Notes: generated by a model not told the origin, from the sequence alone. 64,000 nucleotides of DNA from Vesta saturnalis (GCA_036346205.1 JARFJB010002142.1:670397-734396); one strand, 5' to 3'; numbered from the stretch's first letter, positions 11,984 to 23,403 are shown. Made by a program: numbers and translations.

Positions 11984-12281
11984 GTGCTGTCGCTCTGACT
12001 GCGGTTCTTGCAGTCAACAGTAGATGTTCACTGCTATAATCGCAGACAGTGAATGCCCGTCTGTCGCACTAGCGCATTAGACAATAACTGTTTACTGTAA
12101 AAATGATGCAAAATATGTTTCTCTTTTGAATGGACGTAGAAAACATTTATTTAAACATGCTAATGGGACAAGTACAAAAAATGGTTTAAAGTGCATGATG
12201 GGTTGAATACGCCTGGAATGACAATTCAGACATTCGCACTTTGTACTTATAGTGGTAAATGTACGCTGAAAAATTGTTTTA

Positions 12282-12350
12282 CACTGTGAGATTCGAACTC
12301 GTTAAAGTTCATTTGCAAGAATTATTCTGTAACCACTGAGCTAGCGTAAT
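12282..12350 (-). ncRNA. tRNA-like pol III module, left outer
   Basis: On the minus strand TAGCTCAGTGGT matches the A box, and GTTCGAATC about 30 bases further matches the B box. Spacing is like a tRNA gene, but the stems do not fold into a convincing cloverleaf by eye, so this is a SINE-like promoter and not a tRNA gene. Confidence 0.5.
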
Positions 12351-12440
12351 ACATTCAAAATATCATGTAGAAGATGTATTAATATGATTTAGCTTGTGAC
12401 ATCTTACCTTTGATAGCTCTCTATATACAAATTATTTGCA

Positions 12441-12511
12441 CTATGCGAGATTTGAACTCCTGAGAGTTGGTATGGTAAATTTAATATCGTTACCACTGCG
12501 CTACCGCAGTT
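12441..12511 (-). ncRNA. tRNA-like pol III module, left inner
   Basis: The minus strand reads GGTAGCGCAGTGGTAACG (A box) and then GAGTTCAAATCTCGC (B box), the same orientation as the neighbouring module. It is the best A box of the four. The two modules in an arm are about 160 bp apart and look like an old duplication. Confidence 0.5.
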
Positions 12512-13103
12512 TATTAGGAATTTATTACAGAAAGCTCTATTAGTATCTAAATGCTCGTAACGTCATCGCGGTATTTATTAACTATGTGACGTCATAGGTA
12601 CTTATAATTGCATTATTAATGTGACGACGCGCTTGAAAATTCAGTATATCAAAATTTAATATCATAATTGTATATTAAAAGAAGCAAATAGATGTGTTAT
12701 CTGGAAAATCGCAATACATCCTGATATAAAAGTAGTATATGTGCTTGTCACTGTTATTCGAAATTTATCCACCATAATTTTTAAAATGTAGTACTCGATA
12801 CAATATTGATTACGTGTTCGATAAATTTAACACTTTCCCGTTACAAATATATTATAATTATGATGCTTGTCATAAATATAGAAATGCTATTAAATAATTC
12901 CTGATGCTTCAATATATTAAGACTCATAATAACTGGAGTATCGATTATAATAATAATTAATACTTATCTCTTATCGAGAAAGTTCTAGAAGGTACATCTA
13001 ACCAATAGTTGTAGGTTATGGTCGTTATGAAGTTAGAAATGCTATTAAATAATCCTGATGTCATGTTTAAATATATTAAGACGCATACGTATTATGCATA
13101 ATA

Positions 13104-13335
13104 ATCAACGAACCAATGAATCAACGAATCAACCCACCAACGAACAAACAAATGGACGAACCAGCGAATCAACAATTCAACCAACCAACGCACCAACAAA
13201 CCAACGAAGCAACCAATCAACGAATGAACGAATCAACTAATCAATGAATCAATAAACCAACGACTCAACAATTCAACGAACCAATAAACCAGCGAAACAA
13301 CGAATCAATTAATTAGCGAATCAACGAATCAAACT
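13104..13335 (+). repeat. AATCAACG-type minisatellite
   Basis: Short units built from CAACGAAT/CAACCAAC variants fill the left side of the foldback spacer. The reverse-complement version (TTGATTCGTTGGTTCG) occupies about 13555-13622, so the array continues the inverted arms. Confidence 0.85.
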
Positions 13336-14253
13336 TTGATTTAACTTTAAGAACGGGAGTATAAATTGCTTTAACCGAAAACTTTGACTTAACTTTAAGA
13401 ACGTGTGACTGGATTTTGGGGGACTTGAAACATTTCACTAAACACGCGCTGAAGCAACCTCCACCAAACACGAGCACGCGATTTTAGGTTAGGTCAAAGT
13501 GTTCGGTTAAAGCAATTTCTACACCCGTTTTTAAAGTTAAATAAAAGTTTGATTCGTGTATCCGTTGATCCGTTGATTCGTTGGTTCGTTGATTCCTTGG
13601 TTCGTTGATTCGTCGGTTCCTTGGATATTATGCATGATACGTATGCATCTTAATATATTTAAGAATTAGGGATTATTTAATAGCATTTCTAAATTCATAA
13701 CGACTATAACCTACATCTATTGGTTAGATGTACCTTCTAGAACTATTTCACGATAAGAGATAAGTATTAATTATGATTATAATCGATACTCTCCCACTTA
13801 GTATGCGTCTTAATATATTTAAGCATCAGGGATTATTTAATAGCACTTCTATATTTATGACAACCATCATAATTATAATATATTTGTAATGGGAAATTGT
13901 TCAAATTATCCAACATATAATCAATATTGTATCCAGTACTAAATTATAAAAATGATAGTTGATAAGTTTCGAATAACAATAACAAGACTATACTATTTTT
14001 ACATCAGGATGTATTACGGTTTTGCAGATAACACAACTATTTCTTCTTTTAATGTACAATATTTCACATTGATTCTGTTCTAACCGCGGCCTGACGTCAC
14101 ATTAACAGTAATTATGCATAACCCTAATTTTATAGCATTTACATACAATAATGCAATTACAAGTACCTATGACGTCACATAGTTAATAAATACCCTGATA
14201 ACGTCACGAGCATTTAGCTACTAATAAAGCTTTCTGTAACGAATTCCAAATAA

Positions 14254-14322
14254 GTTGCGTTAGCACGAAGGTAGCTATTAGGTTTACCATGCCAACTCTC
14301 AGGAGTTCAAATCTCGCACAGT
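14254..14322 (+). ncRNA. tRNA-like pol III module, right inner
   Basis: Counterpart of the left inner module. The B box is intact (GAGTTCAAATCTCGC). The A box has decayed (TAGCACGAAGGTAG), so this copy is probably inactive. Confidence 0.4.
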
Positions 14323-14395
14323 GCAAACAATTTTTATATAGGTCTGATGTCACAAATCATATTAATACATCTTTTACATGATATTTTAATGTATT

Positions 14396-14461
14396 ATGCT
14401 AACGCAGTGATTACAGAATAAGTCTAGCAAATGAACATTAACGAGTTCGAATCTCACACAG
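14396..14461 (+). ncRNA. tRNA-like pol III module, right outer
   Basis: Counterpart of the left outer module. It has a weak A box (CTAACGCAGTGATTAC) and a perfect B box (GAGTTCGAATCTCAC), and points out of the element. Confidence 0.45.
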
Positions 14462-14506
14462 TGCAAAACAAATTTTCAGGGTGCATCTTTCTAATAGGAA
14501 GAAGCT

Positions 14507-14700
14507 CTCAATCACCAGAAGTGAAGGAAGACGTCGAGGATGACCACTGGAAGCAACAATACCTAAGAAGCTGTCAATCACCAGAAGCGAAGGATGAACA
14601 CGTCGAGAATGACTACCGGAAGCAACAAGGCGAAACTGTCAATCCCAGAAGCTGAAGAAAGACGTCGAGGATGACCACCGGAAGCTGAAGGAATACGTTG
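14507..14700 (+). repeat. Three tandem ~65-bp units
   Basis: Three head-to-tail copies share 'gtcaatc.ccagaag', 'gacgtcgag.atgac.ac' and 'ggaagcaacaa' blocks. Two of them lie in a 74-codon frame (14431-14655) that starts inside the foldback arm and repeats a SPE.K..VE.D..KQQ pattern. Whether this is translated is unknown. Confidence 0.8.
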
Positions 14701-16279
14701 AAGGTAGGAAAATTGTGTTCAGAACAACAGTATAGGTCCTTTGTTTTGAAAGTAGTGTAAATAAAATTTATAAACAATGTAACGTGCCAATTTTTCTGCT
14801 ATCGTTATCTGTATCGAAGTTTTGGATTTATGTTGTTATTTGTAAATTTATTTACATTATTGGTGTATATTTAGGTACATTGTAGCATTTTTCTTCCATT
14901 AATTAAATTTCAGTGTATATGTTGATATGTTTTTGTTCGGATATGATATGAGTATCAGTGTGTATTTTTTATCATACGTGTTGGCATTTAGCCACATGCA
15001 CTTTTTAGTTTTATGGGCAAGATGTTGAAGAGCTTCATTTCCGTCTGCGTTATGTTAGAATGCACCTCGTGTGTTAAGTTTACTTCTCACGCACATCTGC
15101 GTCATACATGTTTATTATAATTACATTTTTATACAAAACCCAATAAGTATTTTTATTCAGCTCTTATTTAAAGAACATTTGATACAAAAAAAAAAACGTC
15201 AAAATTATTTCTAATAATTAATTAATTTAAATTGTACCGGTATGGAGCAGTAATAAAAAAATAGGCGTAGCTCAAGCACAGTTACAACACTTCATCTTGT
15301 AATGCGTGAGTGTTCCATTACTACTTCAAAAAAAAAAGCTCTTGGGCATAACGATTTGTTTCCGTAACAATAATATTAAAAAACTCCATCTGCTAAGATA
15401 CTACAGGTAGAGTCTGAATTGGGACATCGACTACTGGTCCTCATCAGATGATAACTCACCTTCTGAAGAATAATTGTTTTACAAACCCCAATAATCTTTA
15501 TTGTCCGAGTGCATCAAAATTTCCTCAAGATCTTGCTCTGAAAGAGGTCTCTGTAGTCTACTTTGCTTCGTTTTGCCTAGATAGACCTGCAACCGCACCG
15601 TCCTCATTATTCATGGCCCACGTGAAAGTTACAAAATAAATGTTTAAAACTACACTCACATATTTGAAAAATAACACCTTCGCGTTACGTTCACCAAAAT
15701 TCGTACACTTCAACATGTGGCTCATTCCGTACTGAACGTTTAAATTAAGACTGTCGACCGAGGCACACTGCAACCAACACGACTGACGCATATGCGCGTC
15801 AGTCGGACTCAACATGTTAAAGTAAACCTAGTCTACACTCGGAGAATTTAATACAGTGTTAATGAAAAGAAAATAGCCGACATCAGTTATTTAGTGTTTA
15901 CGAAGATAAAAACAGGCGTGCATGTCATAAATTTTAATTATTACAATGAACTGATTCAATTGCAATCTCAACTTTTATTTTGAAATAATTCTACGTAAAA
16001 ATAGGTTATATTTTATGTATCGATTAAGAATTAGTTTACTATCGTAAACACAAAATTAAAAAAAACATTGAATGCGTTTCGATAGCTACGCTATCATCAT
16101 CATTGTGTGGTACGTGGGTGTATGTTGTTTGTATTCCCTTACGACCTGTTGATAAAGAAAAGAGATCTCAATTTACGGTAAGTATCTTAATTCATGTCAT
16201 CGATTAGCTAAGCTGTGGTACAAATGTACCTTTTTAAATGTCCCAAGTACTCCTGTACACGCCACAACAAACATAAGGT
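14701..16279. other. Intergenic DNA, possible Penelope-like tail
   Basis: No clear gene. Around 16060-16105 the minus strand reads 'gatgatgatagcgtagctatcgaaacgc', which resembles the 3' tail motif of Penelope-like elements, but no GIY-YIG domain accompanies it. An 85-codon minus frame at 15558-15815 is unrecognised. Confidence 0.35.
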
Positions 16280-16284
16280 GTAAT
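16280..16284. other. Copia target-site duplication, left
   Basis: GTAAT immediately outside the TG..CA terminus. The partner is at 21759-21763. Confidence 0.8.
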
Positions 16285-16482
16285 TGTTGAGATTATAATT
16301 AAAATCCGGTTGAAAATAAAAATTTTAATTATGAAAATGCGTTTTATTACATTTTACATTATACCGATTTTGGTTATATAAAGGTGATTACATACATAAC
16401 AAAAGCAGTGTTGCCAAGTTCATACAATAAACTTAAAAATAATTGTTTACCCACGTTGGCATAACATGTTAGAAATCTAACA
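16285..16482 (-). repeat. Copia 3' LTR
   Basis: A 198-bp LTR with TG..CA ends in minus sense. Positions about 16325-16482 are repeated, at roughly 85-90% identity by eye, in the truncated 5' LTR at about 21600-21758. A polypurine tract (AAGAGAGGG in minus sense, 16483-16491) abuts its start. Confidence 0.85.
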
Positions 16483-16553
16483 CCCTCTCTTAAAAAGTTG
16501 ATTTTTAATTTACTTAAAACACAACAAAATACTTAATACTATATTACACATCA

Positions 16554-18830
16554 TTATTTCATTCCCATGCTTTCCATGCATTTTATATGTATACACTTAG
16601 GCAGAGATTTCGTAAATATATCTGCCACCATGTCACCACTTGCTAAGTATTTCACTTGTATAACTTTCTTTTCTACCCACTCCCTAATTTGGTGAAATTG
16701 AACGTCTATGTCTATACTTCTGCTATGAGAAGTCTGACCTAAACATAATTTGATTGCCCCTTGATTGTCGTTAAAAATTGTTAATGTACCCGAATCACCA
16801 GACAACTCATTCAACAGTTCCTTTAAATAAATACATTCTTTACCGTATTCACTAATTGCAACATATTCAGCAAATGTGGTGCTCTCAGCTGGTTCACGGA
16901 AAGTTCACCGACTGCAATTTATCGACGGAAAGTTCACCGACAACACTTCACCGAATGAAAAATGTACCGACCGGAAAGTTCACCGACTTGAAAATTCATC
17001 GACCCGCAGTTTGTCGAATGGAAAATTCCCCGACTCTAAAATTATATAAATAATTTAGGTATCATTTAAGTAGAGATAAATCTAAATAATGGCGTTTTAA
17101 AATGTTACCTGGTTTTGACGAAAACAGATATTTTTATTCTAGTCAATTATAAATAAAATAAATATTTATTCATTGGCCTGTTACGGAAAATTAATTTTAC
17201 GATGGTCATGTAGAGATGAATCAAATCAATTGCGTTTTAAATTGTTGACTGATGATGATGAGAACACAGATTTTTATTGAATTTATTCATTTAACACCAA
17301 ATTTATTCACGAAATATTTGGTTATCAAGTTAACACGAAATTTTAAAGAAATACATAATCCATATAAACCAATAAGTACATAATTTGAATAAATCGTGTT
17401 AAAACCGCCGATAACCGGTGTCATTAAGAAGAGATTATTTTGTGAATAAATTTGGTGGTAAATTATTTATATTTATTTATATAATTTTAGAGACGGGGAA
17501 TTTTCCATTCGACAAACTGCGGGTCGGTGAATTTTCAAGTCGTAATTTCCGGTCGTTAAGTAATAATTCCGTTGACAAACATAACTGATTATTCTCAGCT
17601 ATAGTCACCGAGGTTTGTTTTCTGGCTTTCCAACTGACAAGGTAATGTAAAAACATAGCCAGTGAATGATCGTCTGTCAACAACACAATTCCCATAGTCG
17701 GCATCGGCATAGCCAACCAAATGACTTTTCCAAAAAGTGATCCCCAAATTAGGATTTCCTTTCAGATATCTTAATACATGTTTTGCAGCGGTGAAGTGTT
17801 GATTATTATTACAAGTATTAAATTGACTAAATAACTCACTGCAAAACAGATGTCCGGCCTAGTGCTGACAGCTACGTACATTAATGACTCGATTAATTTT
17901 TGGTACAAGGGGTTTTGCTGGTTATTTTCGGATTTACTTAGTTTAAAACCTACATCCAGTGGTGTACCAACCGGCTTACAATCGAGCATATTAAAAGTTT
18001 TTAAAATATCTAGAGTATAATTTTCTTGGTCTAGTTTAATTGTACAGTTTTTCCTATTTCTAGTTACTCCCATGCCAAGACATTCTTTCACAGCATCAAG
18101 ATCTTTGATTTTAAAACTGTTAAATGTTTTTGTTTAAGAGATTTTAAACTCTAGTTTAGATTTGGAAAAGATATAAAAATCATCAACATACAGACCGATA
18201 ACTGTGGATGACTCATTATTCTTTTTTATGTAAACACATGGATCAGTTTTGGATCTAAGATATTGGTTGTTAAATAAAAAATTGTGAACTTTATCATTTC
18301 ATAATTTGGCAGCTTGTTTCAGTCCATATAGAAATCGTGATAATTTACAGACCTTATCAACCGAACCAGCAAACCCTTCAGACTGCTCCATATAAAGTCT
18401 CAGTTAGATCCCCATTTAAAAAAGCTGTTATGTCAAGATCGTTAATTTCCCAGTCATTAACAGCTCTTAAGACAAACAGTACACGAAGTGATGTTAATCT
18501 TACGACTGAAGCAAATGTTTGATCATAATCTTTACCCGCTATCTGAGAAAATCCACGAGATACAAGCCTACATGTGTACCTTTGACTCCCGTCACTATCT
18601 TTCTTGAGTTTGTACACCCATTTACATTTTATAATATTTTTATCTATAGGTTGGTCAACAAGCTCCCAAGTTTTATTATCATATAAAAATTTCATCTTTT
18701 TTCATGCCCGCCTCCCAAAGATCTTTGTCTGGTCTTGAACAGACATTATCATAGGTCTTTGGATCGTGAGGCCCTACAGCAATAAACAAGTATTCAAAAT
18801 CATCATATCTTTTTACTACTCTTGTAAATG
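16554..18830 (-). pseudogene. Copia pol: reverse transcriptase and RNase H
   Basis: In minus sense the reading starts near 18830 (RYDDFEYLFIAVGP..), continues through the RT N-terminal half (18378-18695, with KWVYKLK and DLDITAFLNGDL holding the first catalytic Asp), the YVDDFYIFS catalytic motif near 18190, the 'MLDCKPVGTPLD..GFKLSKSE' connection and TRPDICFAVSYL (17771-18091). It ends in the RNase H region with DNQGAIKL, HSRSIDIDVQFH and ADIFTKSLP (16554-16814). All are Copia signatures. Several stops and frameshifts separate the blocks, so no protein can be made. The RNase H part is split at 16891-17592 by a younger insertion. Confidence 0.9.
16891..17592. mobile_element. 702-bp MITE with 8-bp target-site duplication
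   Basis: TCTCAGCT flanks the element at 16883-16890 and 17593-17600. Deleting the element and one copy restores a continuous Copia RNase H reading frame, which confirms the borders. About 100 bp near each end are inverted copies ('gaaaattcaccgacccgcagtttgtcgaatggaaaattcccc' type sequence at about 16985-17050 and 17470-17550). The left end holds several GGAAAGTTCACCGAC subrepeats. There is no coding capacity. An 8-bp duplication fits the hAT or P superfamilies; the outermost bases do not match well enough to choose. Confidence 0.85.
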
Positions 18831-21176
18831 CCTTTGCTTTACAATAATTAAATTAAAAGGGTTTAATTTAATTTGCCTCGGTCTAGCTCAAATCGGGTCT
18901 AGTCTTAACAAGACGGGAGTGGTTCGTATTTTGGTGCTTAACACTGTACACTTTGAATAAGTACAACAAAAATATTTTAAACGTATATTACCTATTTCTA
19001 CAAAACTAAATAATCTAAACTAAATGAAATAAATTAACAACAAAAAAACAAATCTTATTTAAGGTTACCCGGGATGTCCTTGCTTTCAGCGCCCGTTTGG
19101 TTGGTCCCCCGTGGACGGTAGTGGAAATTAGTGGATCCTGAGCCGTTTCTGTGGAAATATAAATTATTGTGGTTCAAATGCTAGTGAGTTATGACCCAAA
19201 AATCAGGCCTGCCCTGTACACGGTAGCTTGGTATTTATCAGGTGGCGGTTAATATTCTATGTATTAGATAAGCCGGGGCCAACATCGCGTTGGTGTCTTT
19301 AAGCAGGTCAAAGAGAAAATCAATAATTTAAAGTAACCTTGGTGCGCATGACTATTCTTATACGTGATTTGGCTTTCAGACTAACTGGATATGAACTCAG
19401 TACTTGGAATGCTTCACACAGGACAGGTTAATATTTACACGTTTTAAATGTAAATTGTACGTACGCGTTTGATTATATACCCTAACTAATCAGGATGATC
19501 TCAGGATTTCTTAAATAGTGGAGAACGTATTTACAATAATGAAATGAATATCTAACATTTAATTATGCCCGGAAATAAACGTATTAATTCTTTATCATTA
19601 GAAAAACGTTTGTTTTTGTTAGACGCGTATAACTTTCGTATAAGCGAAACTTATTCTAACTAATAAATACAGGGAAGACGGAGTTTATCACGATCTTTTA
19701 CGTTAGTTATTAATAAAAGATTGCTACTTTTATTGTTATAAACGAATTAATCTGAAGCGAGTTTACACGACCTTTTAGGACTGCGTGTACTAAATTGAAC
19801 AATTCTGAGAATTGTTTCCGACGGAATGCAGGTGTCTTAAGTAAATGATTATTCTCGGGATTAATATGAGAGAATTCACACGTGTAATGTGCGTAATCTC
19901 TTCGGATGCTGGTAAATTAGTCAGGCCTTCGGGAACGAAATAATGGATAGCTTTTCGTTGCAGGAAAATATACTCGCGATACAGGAATGTTTATCTTACC
20001 GATTTCCTTTATTAAGAAATATTATTAGAAGAATATCTAACAAATTTATATGCGATTTGCGAGACGCAGGAGTACGTTTGATGTAATTTATCACGTATAC
20101 GCACCACGGGTTCGTCTTTATTTAACGGGAGGATCACGCGGGTGATCTCTAAGAATACGGCTTCCGGTATTGAGATTATCTCTAGGTCAAGGCGTCGCTT
20201 ATTTGTATTGCTAATTTTCCTCAGGGTCTGGTATGTGTAATATCTAGTTAATGGAGAGCCCTTTATAAGATTCTGGGTCCAGCCCGTCGACTGCTGTACA
20301 AAGGGATCTCCTGGTGGAGCGGTAGAATTTGAGCGAGTACCCTTCTTGCCGCTGGAGTAAATGGAAGATGTGTTCAGGGCGTTAACTCGAAGTAGCAACG
20401 TCCTGGTTTGTGTGTATGTGTGTCGAAGGCAACTTCAGGCTTTACAGCCTGTCGTATACTTCTAGTGTGTGTACTGGAACGGTTAGATAACTTCCGGGCT
20501 CTGCAGCCCGTCGTTTCTCTAGGTGTCTGGTGTAGTGTTTAAGAAAAGTGGTGCAATAAAACTTACGTGCTGTTAACCTTAGCGTATCTCAACCAGCAGT
20601 TTAATTGTGTAATGCTGATTTACTGGTGACGGCGGCGAAGTAACGCGACTAAAGATACACGACGGTTCAGGATGAACGGATGCGGTAATCGACAGGTCGG
20701 CGACGTACACAACGAAACTAACTACGGCAGGCGCGCGTGGTCTGGATCTCGGTTCTCGATTCTAGATGCTGGAGACGCGAGAGTAGCAGGATAGCGGAGT
20801 GGTGGAGTAGTCTGGACTGGACTGGAGTCCCGGAAAAGTAGCGGGAAGTAGTCGCGGAGAGCGAAGTAGTCGCGGAGTAAGTAGTGTTTCTTCCGGTAGC
20901 GCCGCGGTTTTTATAGCTGATTCGCGGTGGGTGGATCCGGCTTCTATGCAGGGGTCCTCTGGCTGTGATTGGCTGAGGGTTCTCGGACGTAAGAGTATTT
21001 TATGCTTCTTAATATCTACGACGGAGGGGATTAAAATTAATTATTTATGATGCAATATCGCGTAATCTTTTGTAATGGGTTTTAATTTTAAGCAAGTTAT
21101 CTAGCTTGGTTACTGTAGGGCAATTAAAAAATAATTAATTACAAAAAATTTAGTAAAGTTAAGCTGGATCTTTACA
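18823..21176 (-). mobile_element. 2.35-kb LTR-like insertion in Copia (solo LTR?)
   Basis: Termini in minus sense are TGTAAAGATCC and GGCATTTACA. Directly outside lies CTCT at 18819-18822 and 21177-21180, a 4-bp duplication as made by Gypsy-type integrases. Removing the insert and one CTCT restores a Copia reading frame. In minus sense a CCAATCAC box and a TATA box (TATAAAAACCGCGG, about 20905-20920) lie about 220-270 bp from the TGTAAAG end, as in an LTR U3 region. No pol frame is found inside, and the small minus frame 20012-20398 is unrecognised. It could be a very long solo LTR or a large non-autonomous derivative. Confidence 0.7.
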
Positions 21177-21590
21177 CTCTAATCCTATCAGGATAGCGCC
21201 CCCCAATCAGAGAGGAATCAACGTCATGACCCATTCAACTACAGGTTCAGTAGATATGTTAGAATCATACACTATAGTTTTATTGTTTTATGACTGCCTG
21301 AATCTTCAATAGACGGTGTGGTATTTGGTGGAGGTTGTTCAAATATTCTAATAGGCTCATGATATTTATCATTAAAACTATAATTTTTGTCTAAATCTGA
21401 TCTGGAGACTGCAGTACTGACTGTATCTCCCTCCATGAAAACCACACTCCTAGCAACATTAATTTGCTTGGGATTGTTAATTGAGACCAAACGATACCCA
21501 TTAGTGTCCTCACAATAACCAACAAATATCATTTCTTTTGATTTTTTGTCAAGTTTTAACCTTTTTTCTTTTGCAATATGCACTAAAATG
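21177..21590 (-). pseudogene. Copia integrase C-terminal/linker fragment
   Basis: The frame 21272-21583 begins with AKEKRLKLDKKSKEMIFVGY and GYRLVSI, the segment that follows the integrase core in Copia polyproteins, then an acidic linker. It continues the element's coding strand upstream of the RT and stops at the deletion joint with the 5' LTR. Confidence 0.8.
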
Positions 21591-21599
21591 TAATAAAAG

Positions 21600-21758
21600 T
21601 TTTAAGTATGACAATGCGTTTTATTACATTTTACATTATACCGATTTTGGTTATATAAAGGTGATTACATACACAACATAAACAGTGTGGCCAAGTTTAT
21701 ACAATATACCTAAAAATAATTGTTTACCGCAGTGGCGTAACATGTCAGAAATCTAACA
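21600..21758 (-). repeat. Copia 5' LTR, U5 end deleted
   Basis: Direct copy of 16325-16482, beginning TGTTAGATTTCTGACATG in minus sense. The last 40 bases of the LTR are missing because of the internal deletion. The right target-site duplication GTAAT follows at 21759-21763. Confidence 0.85.
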
Positions 21759-21763
21759 GTAAT

Positions 21764-22209
21764 ACCTCCAAGGGTCGTGTCACGTGCACAAAGAGACGCT
21801 GCCTCCAAAAGGGAGTGACGTATCTCGCTTTCAAGAGAGCCAGCGGCACAGCTATGCTGGAGAACGCTGGAGTTCGTGGGCGTGTGGTTGGCAAAAGAAA
21901 CTTTAAAATGGTACCACTTGTTTTGCTCTTATAAAGACCTCAAAACAAGAAATGGCCAAAGGTACAGATACGACATTTGTTACAGTTAAAATAGTAGAAA
22001 GAACGTTGACCTGAAAGAGAACAGTAATATAATATAATACACATAAAACAAAGAAATAACAGTAGCTCAACACAATTTTTTTATTACCCAACCTGAACAA
22101 AGATCTTCAACAAATAAGCCAAAAACATTATTAAACAATGAAAAAAAAAACCAATTCAACCCTTAACTTAATCTACTTCTGCTCCTTATAAAGGCATGGA
22201 AGGTGTCGT
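21764..22209. other. Unassigned intergenic DNA
   Basis: No gene, repeat or inverted repeat recognised between the Copia element and the small hairpin MITE. Confidence 0.5.
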
Positions 22210-22298
22210 CCCAATTTCACTAGTTGCAATAATCTTTTAGCAGCTAATGTTATAGCATTAAAAAGCGGCTGCTAAAGTATATAATCACTAAAACTGGG
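22210..22298. mobile_element. 89-bp hairpin MITE
   Basis: CCCAATTTCACTAGTTGCAA at the left is matched by the reverse complement of the right end (CCCAGTTTTAGTGATTATA). Both arms converge on TTTAGCAGC either side of a 20-bp loop. The whole unit is almost a perfect hairpin. The family is not known and no duplication was certain. Confidence 0.55.
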
Positions 22299-23403
22299 CC
22301 AACTTATAATGTTAAAACAAAAGCGATGATGTAATAAATTGATCGAATAATTTTAATTAATAAAAATAATTACCAAATAATAATCGCTACTGCCGTCGGC
22401 TCATCGATAGATTGAGATAGGGTGGGTTCAAATATACAGGGTTCAATTAACGCACCTGAAATACTGCATGCTCTTCTTCAGCTTAATTATTTTCACTTAT
22501 CCTTAATTCATAAAAAAATGTTATCTAAAAATTATGAAAAAATGATAAATTCTCGAGCGCCATGTTGTCTTTTTTTTTATATATCTATCCAGGAACAACA
22601 AAACCTAGTTAATGAATACTATTAAACAAATTAACACAAATGAAAATAAAATAACAAGTTATACATAAGTTTATTTAATATATGATTGAAAACGTAAATA
22701 ACATTACCTTTTAACGGTTATGTACATACACTGTATCTGGTAACTATGAAGCAGAATGGTTCATATGGTGAGGTCAATATCTTGCTTAGTTATCCTTAAA
22801 ATATGGCATTTCCTTGAAGTTTAATTCGCCAAATTTATTTGTAAAAGTATGTAGAACTTGCGTTGTAAATGTAATTCAAGTAAAACTTGCCATTTAAATT
22901 AATAGAATAGTAAAAATTACTGACTTATACGTGCCATTAAAAATATATTATAAAAATGCCATATAAAAGTATGCATTAAAAGGTGAGTACTTAAAAAGGT
23001 GCTTAAGAAAAAGTAAAGTGCCTAAAAAAAAAGCAAAGGCTTTAGTTTTAAATATAATGAGAAAAAAAAATAACTTACCACCAAAATCTGATGGCACCAA
23101 AATATAAAAAATTAAGTAAAAATCATGTTTATTGCTGTAATATTCAGCATTAAGTGAATTAAAAAAAAAGCTTTCAGAATAACTCAAGTGTATTTCTCCC
23201 TAAAAGTGTTCAGGCTTGCGCGGATACAATATTATAAATCCAATTTTTTTAAGAAAGGGAACTACAACTATTTATGTAATATTACACCCAAAAGATATGT
23301 TCTAGGAAATGCCAATTAAATTGCCATTCTCAATTCTACATATTAATACGATTCTCAAATTAATGTACTTTTTAATACAACCACAAAAAAAAGGTTGTTA
23401 CAC

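Larger units (their letters stand above)
12262..14490. mobile_element. Foldback element with tRNA-like modules in both arms
   Basis: The left arm (about 12262-13100) is repeated as reverse complement in the right arm (about 13625-14490). Matching blocks, in order, include the terminal 'acagaataa.tct.gcaaatgaac.ttaacgagttcgaatctcac' block, a 'tatgtgacgtcata' block, 'ttaaatatattaagacgcatac' and 'ctcttatcg'. Identity is roughly 80-90% by eye, so the copy is not new. The spacer (about 13100-13625) starts and ends with an AATCAACG-type minisatellite in opposite orientations. No transposase is present. Each arm holds two modules with tRNA-like A and B boxes, all pointing outwards. The element may be a composite SINE or a foldback transposon that captured SINEs. 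Target-site duplications were not identified. Confidence 0.75.
16285..21758 (-). mobile_element. Copia LTR retrotransposon, internally deleted and twice invaded
   Basis: The element starts (minus sense) with TGTTAGATTTCT at 21758 and ends with ATCTCAACA at 16285. The 5-bp direct repeat GTAAT at 16280-16284 and 21759-21763 fits a Copia target-site duplication. Order in minus sense: partial 5' LTR, post-integrase linker (21583-21177), a 2,354-bp insertion, reverse transcriptase, RNase H interrupted by a 702-bp insertion, polypurine tract, 3' LTR. Gag, protease and nearly all of integrase are missing: the homology of the 5' LTR stops at about 21600 and integrase-end coding begins at once, so one deletion removed that part. 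The whole 5.5 kb is a fossil whose insertion order can be read. Confidence 0.9.

Noticed and set aside
13105..13622. CRISPR-like array (repeated CAACGAATC units)
   Set aside because: Units are short, degenerate and without unique spacers; eukaryotic minisatellite.
12282..14461. Genuine tRNA genes
   Set aside because: A and B boxes are present, but no acceptor or anticodon stem pairs convincingly, and the modules are diverged repeats.
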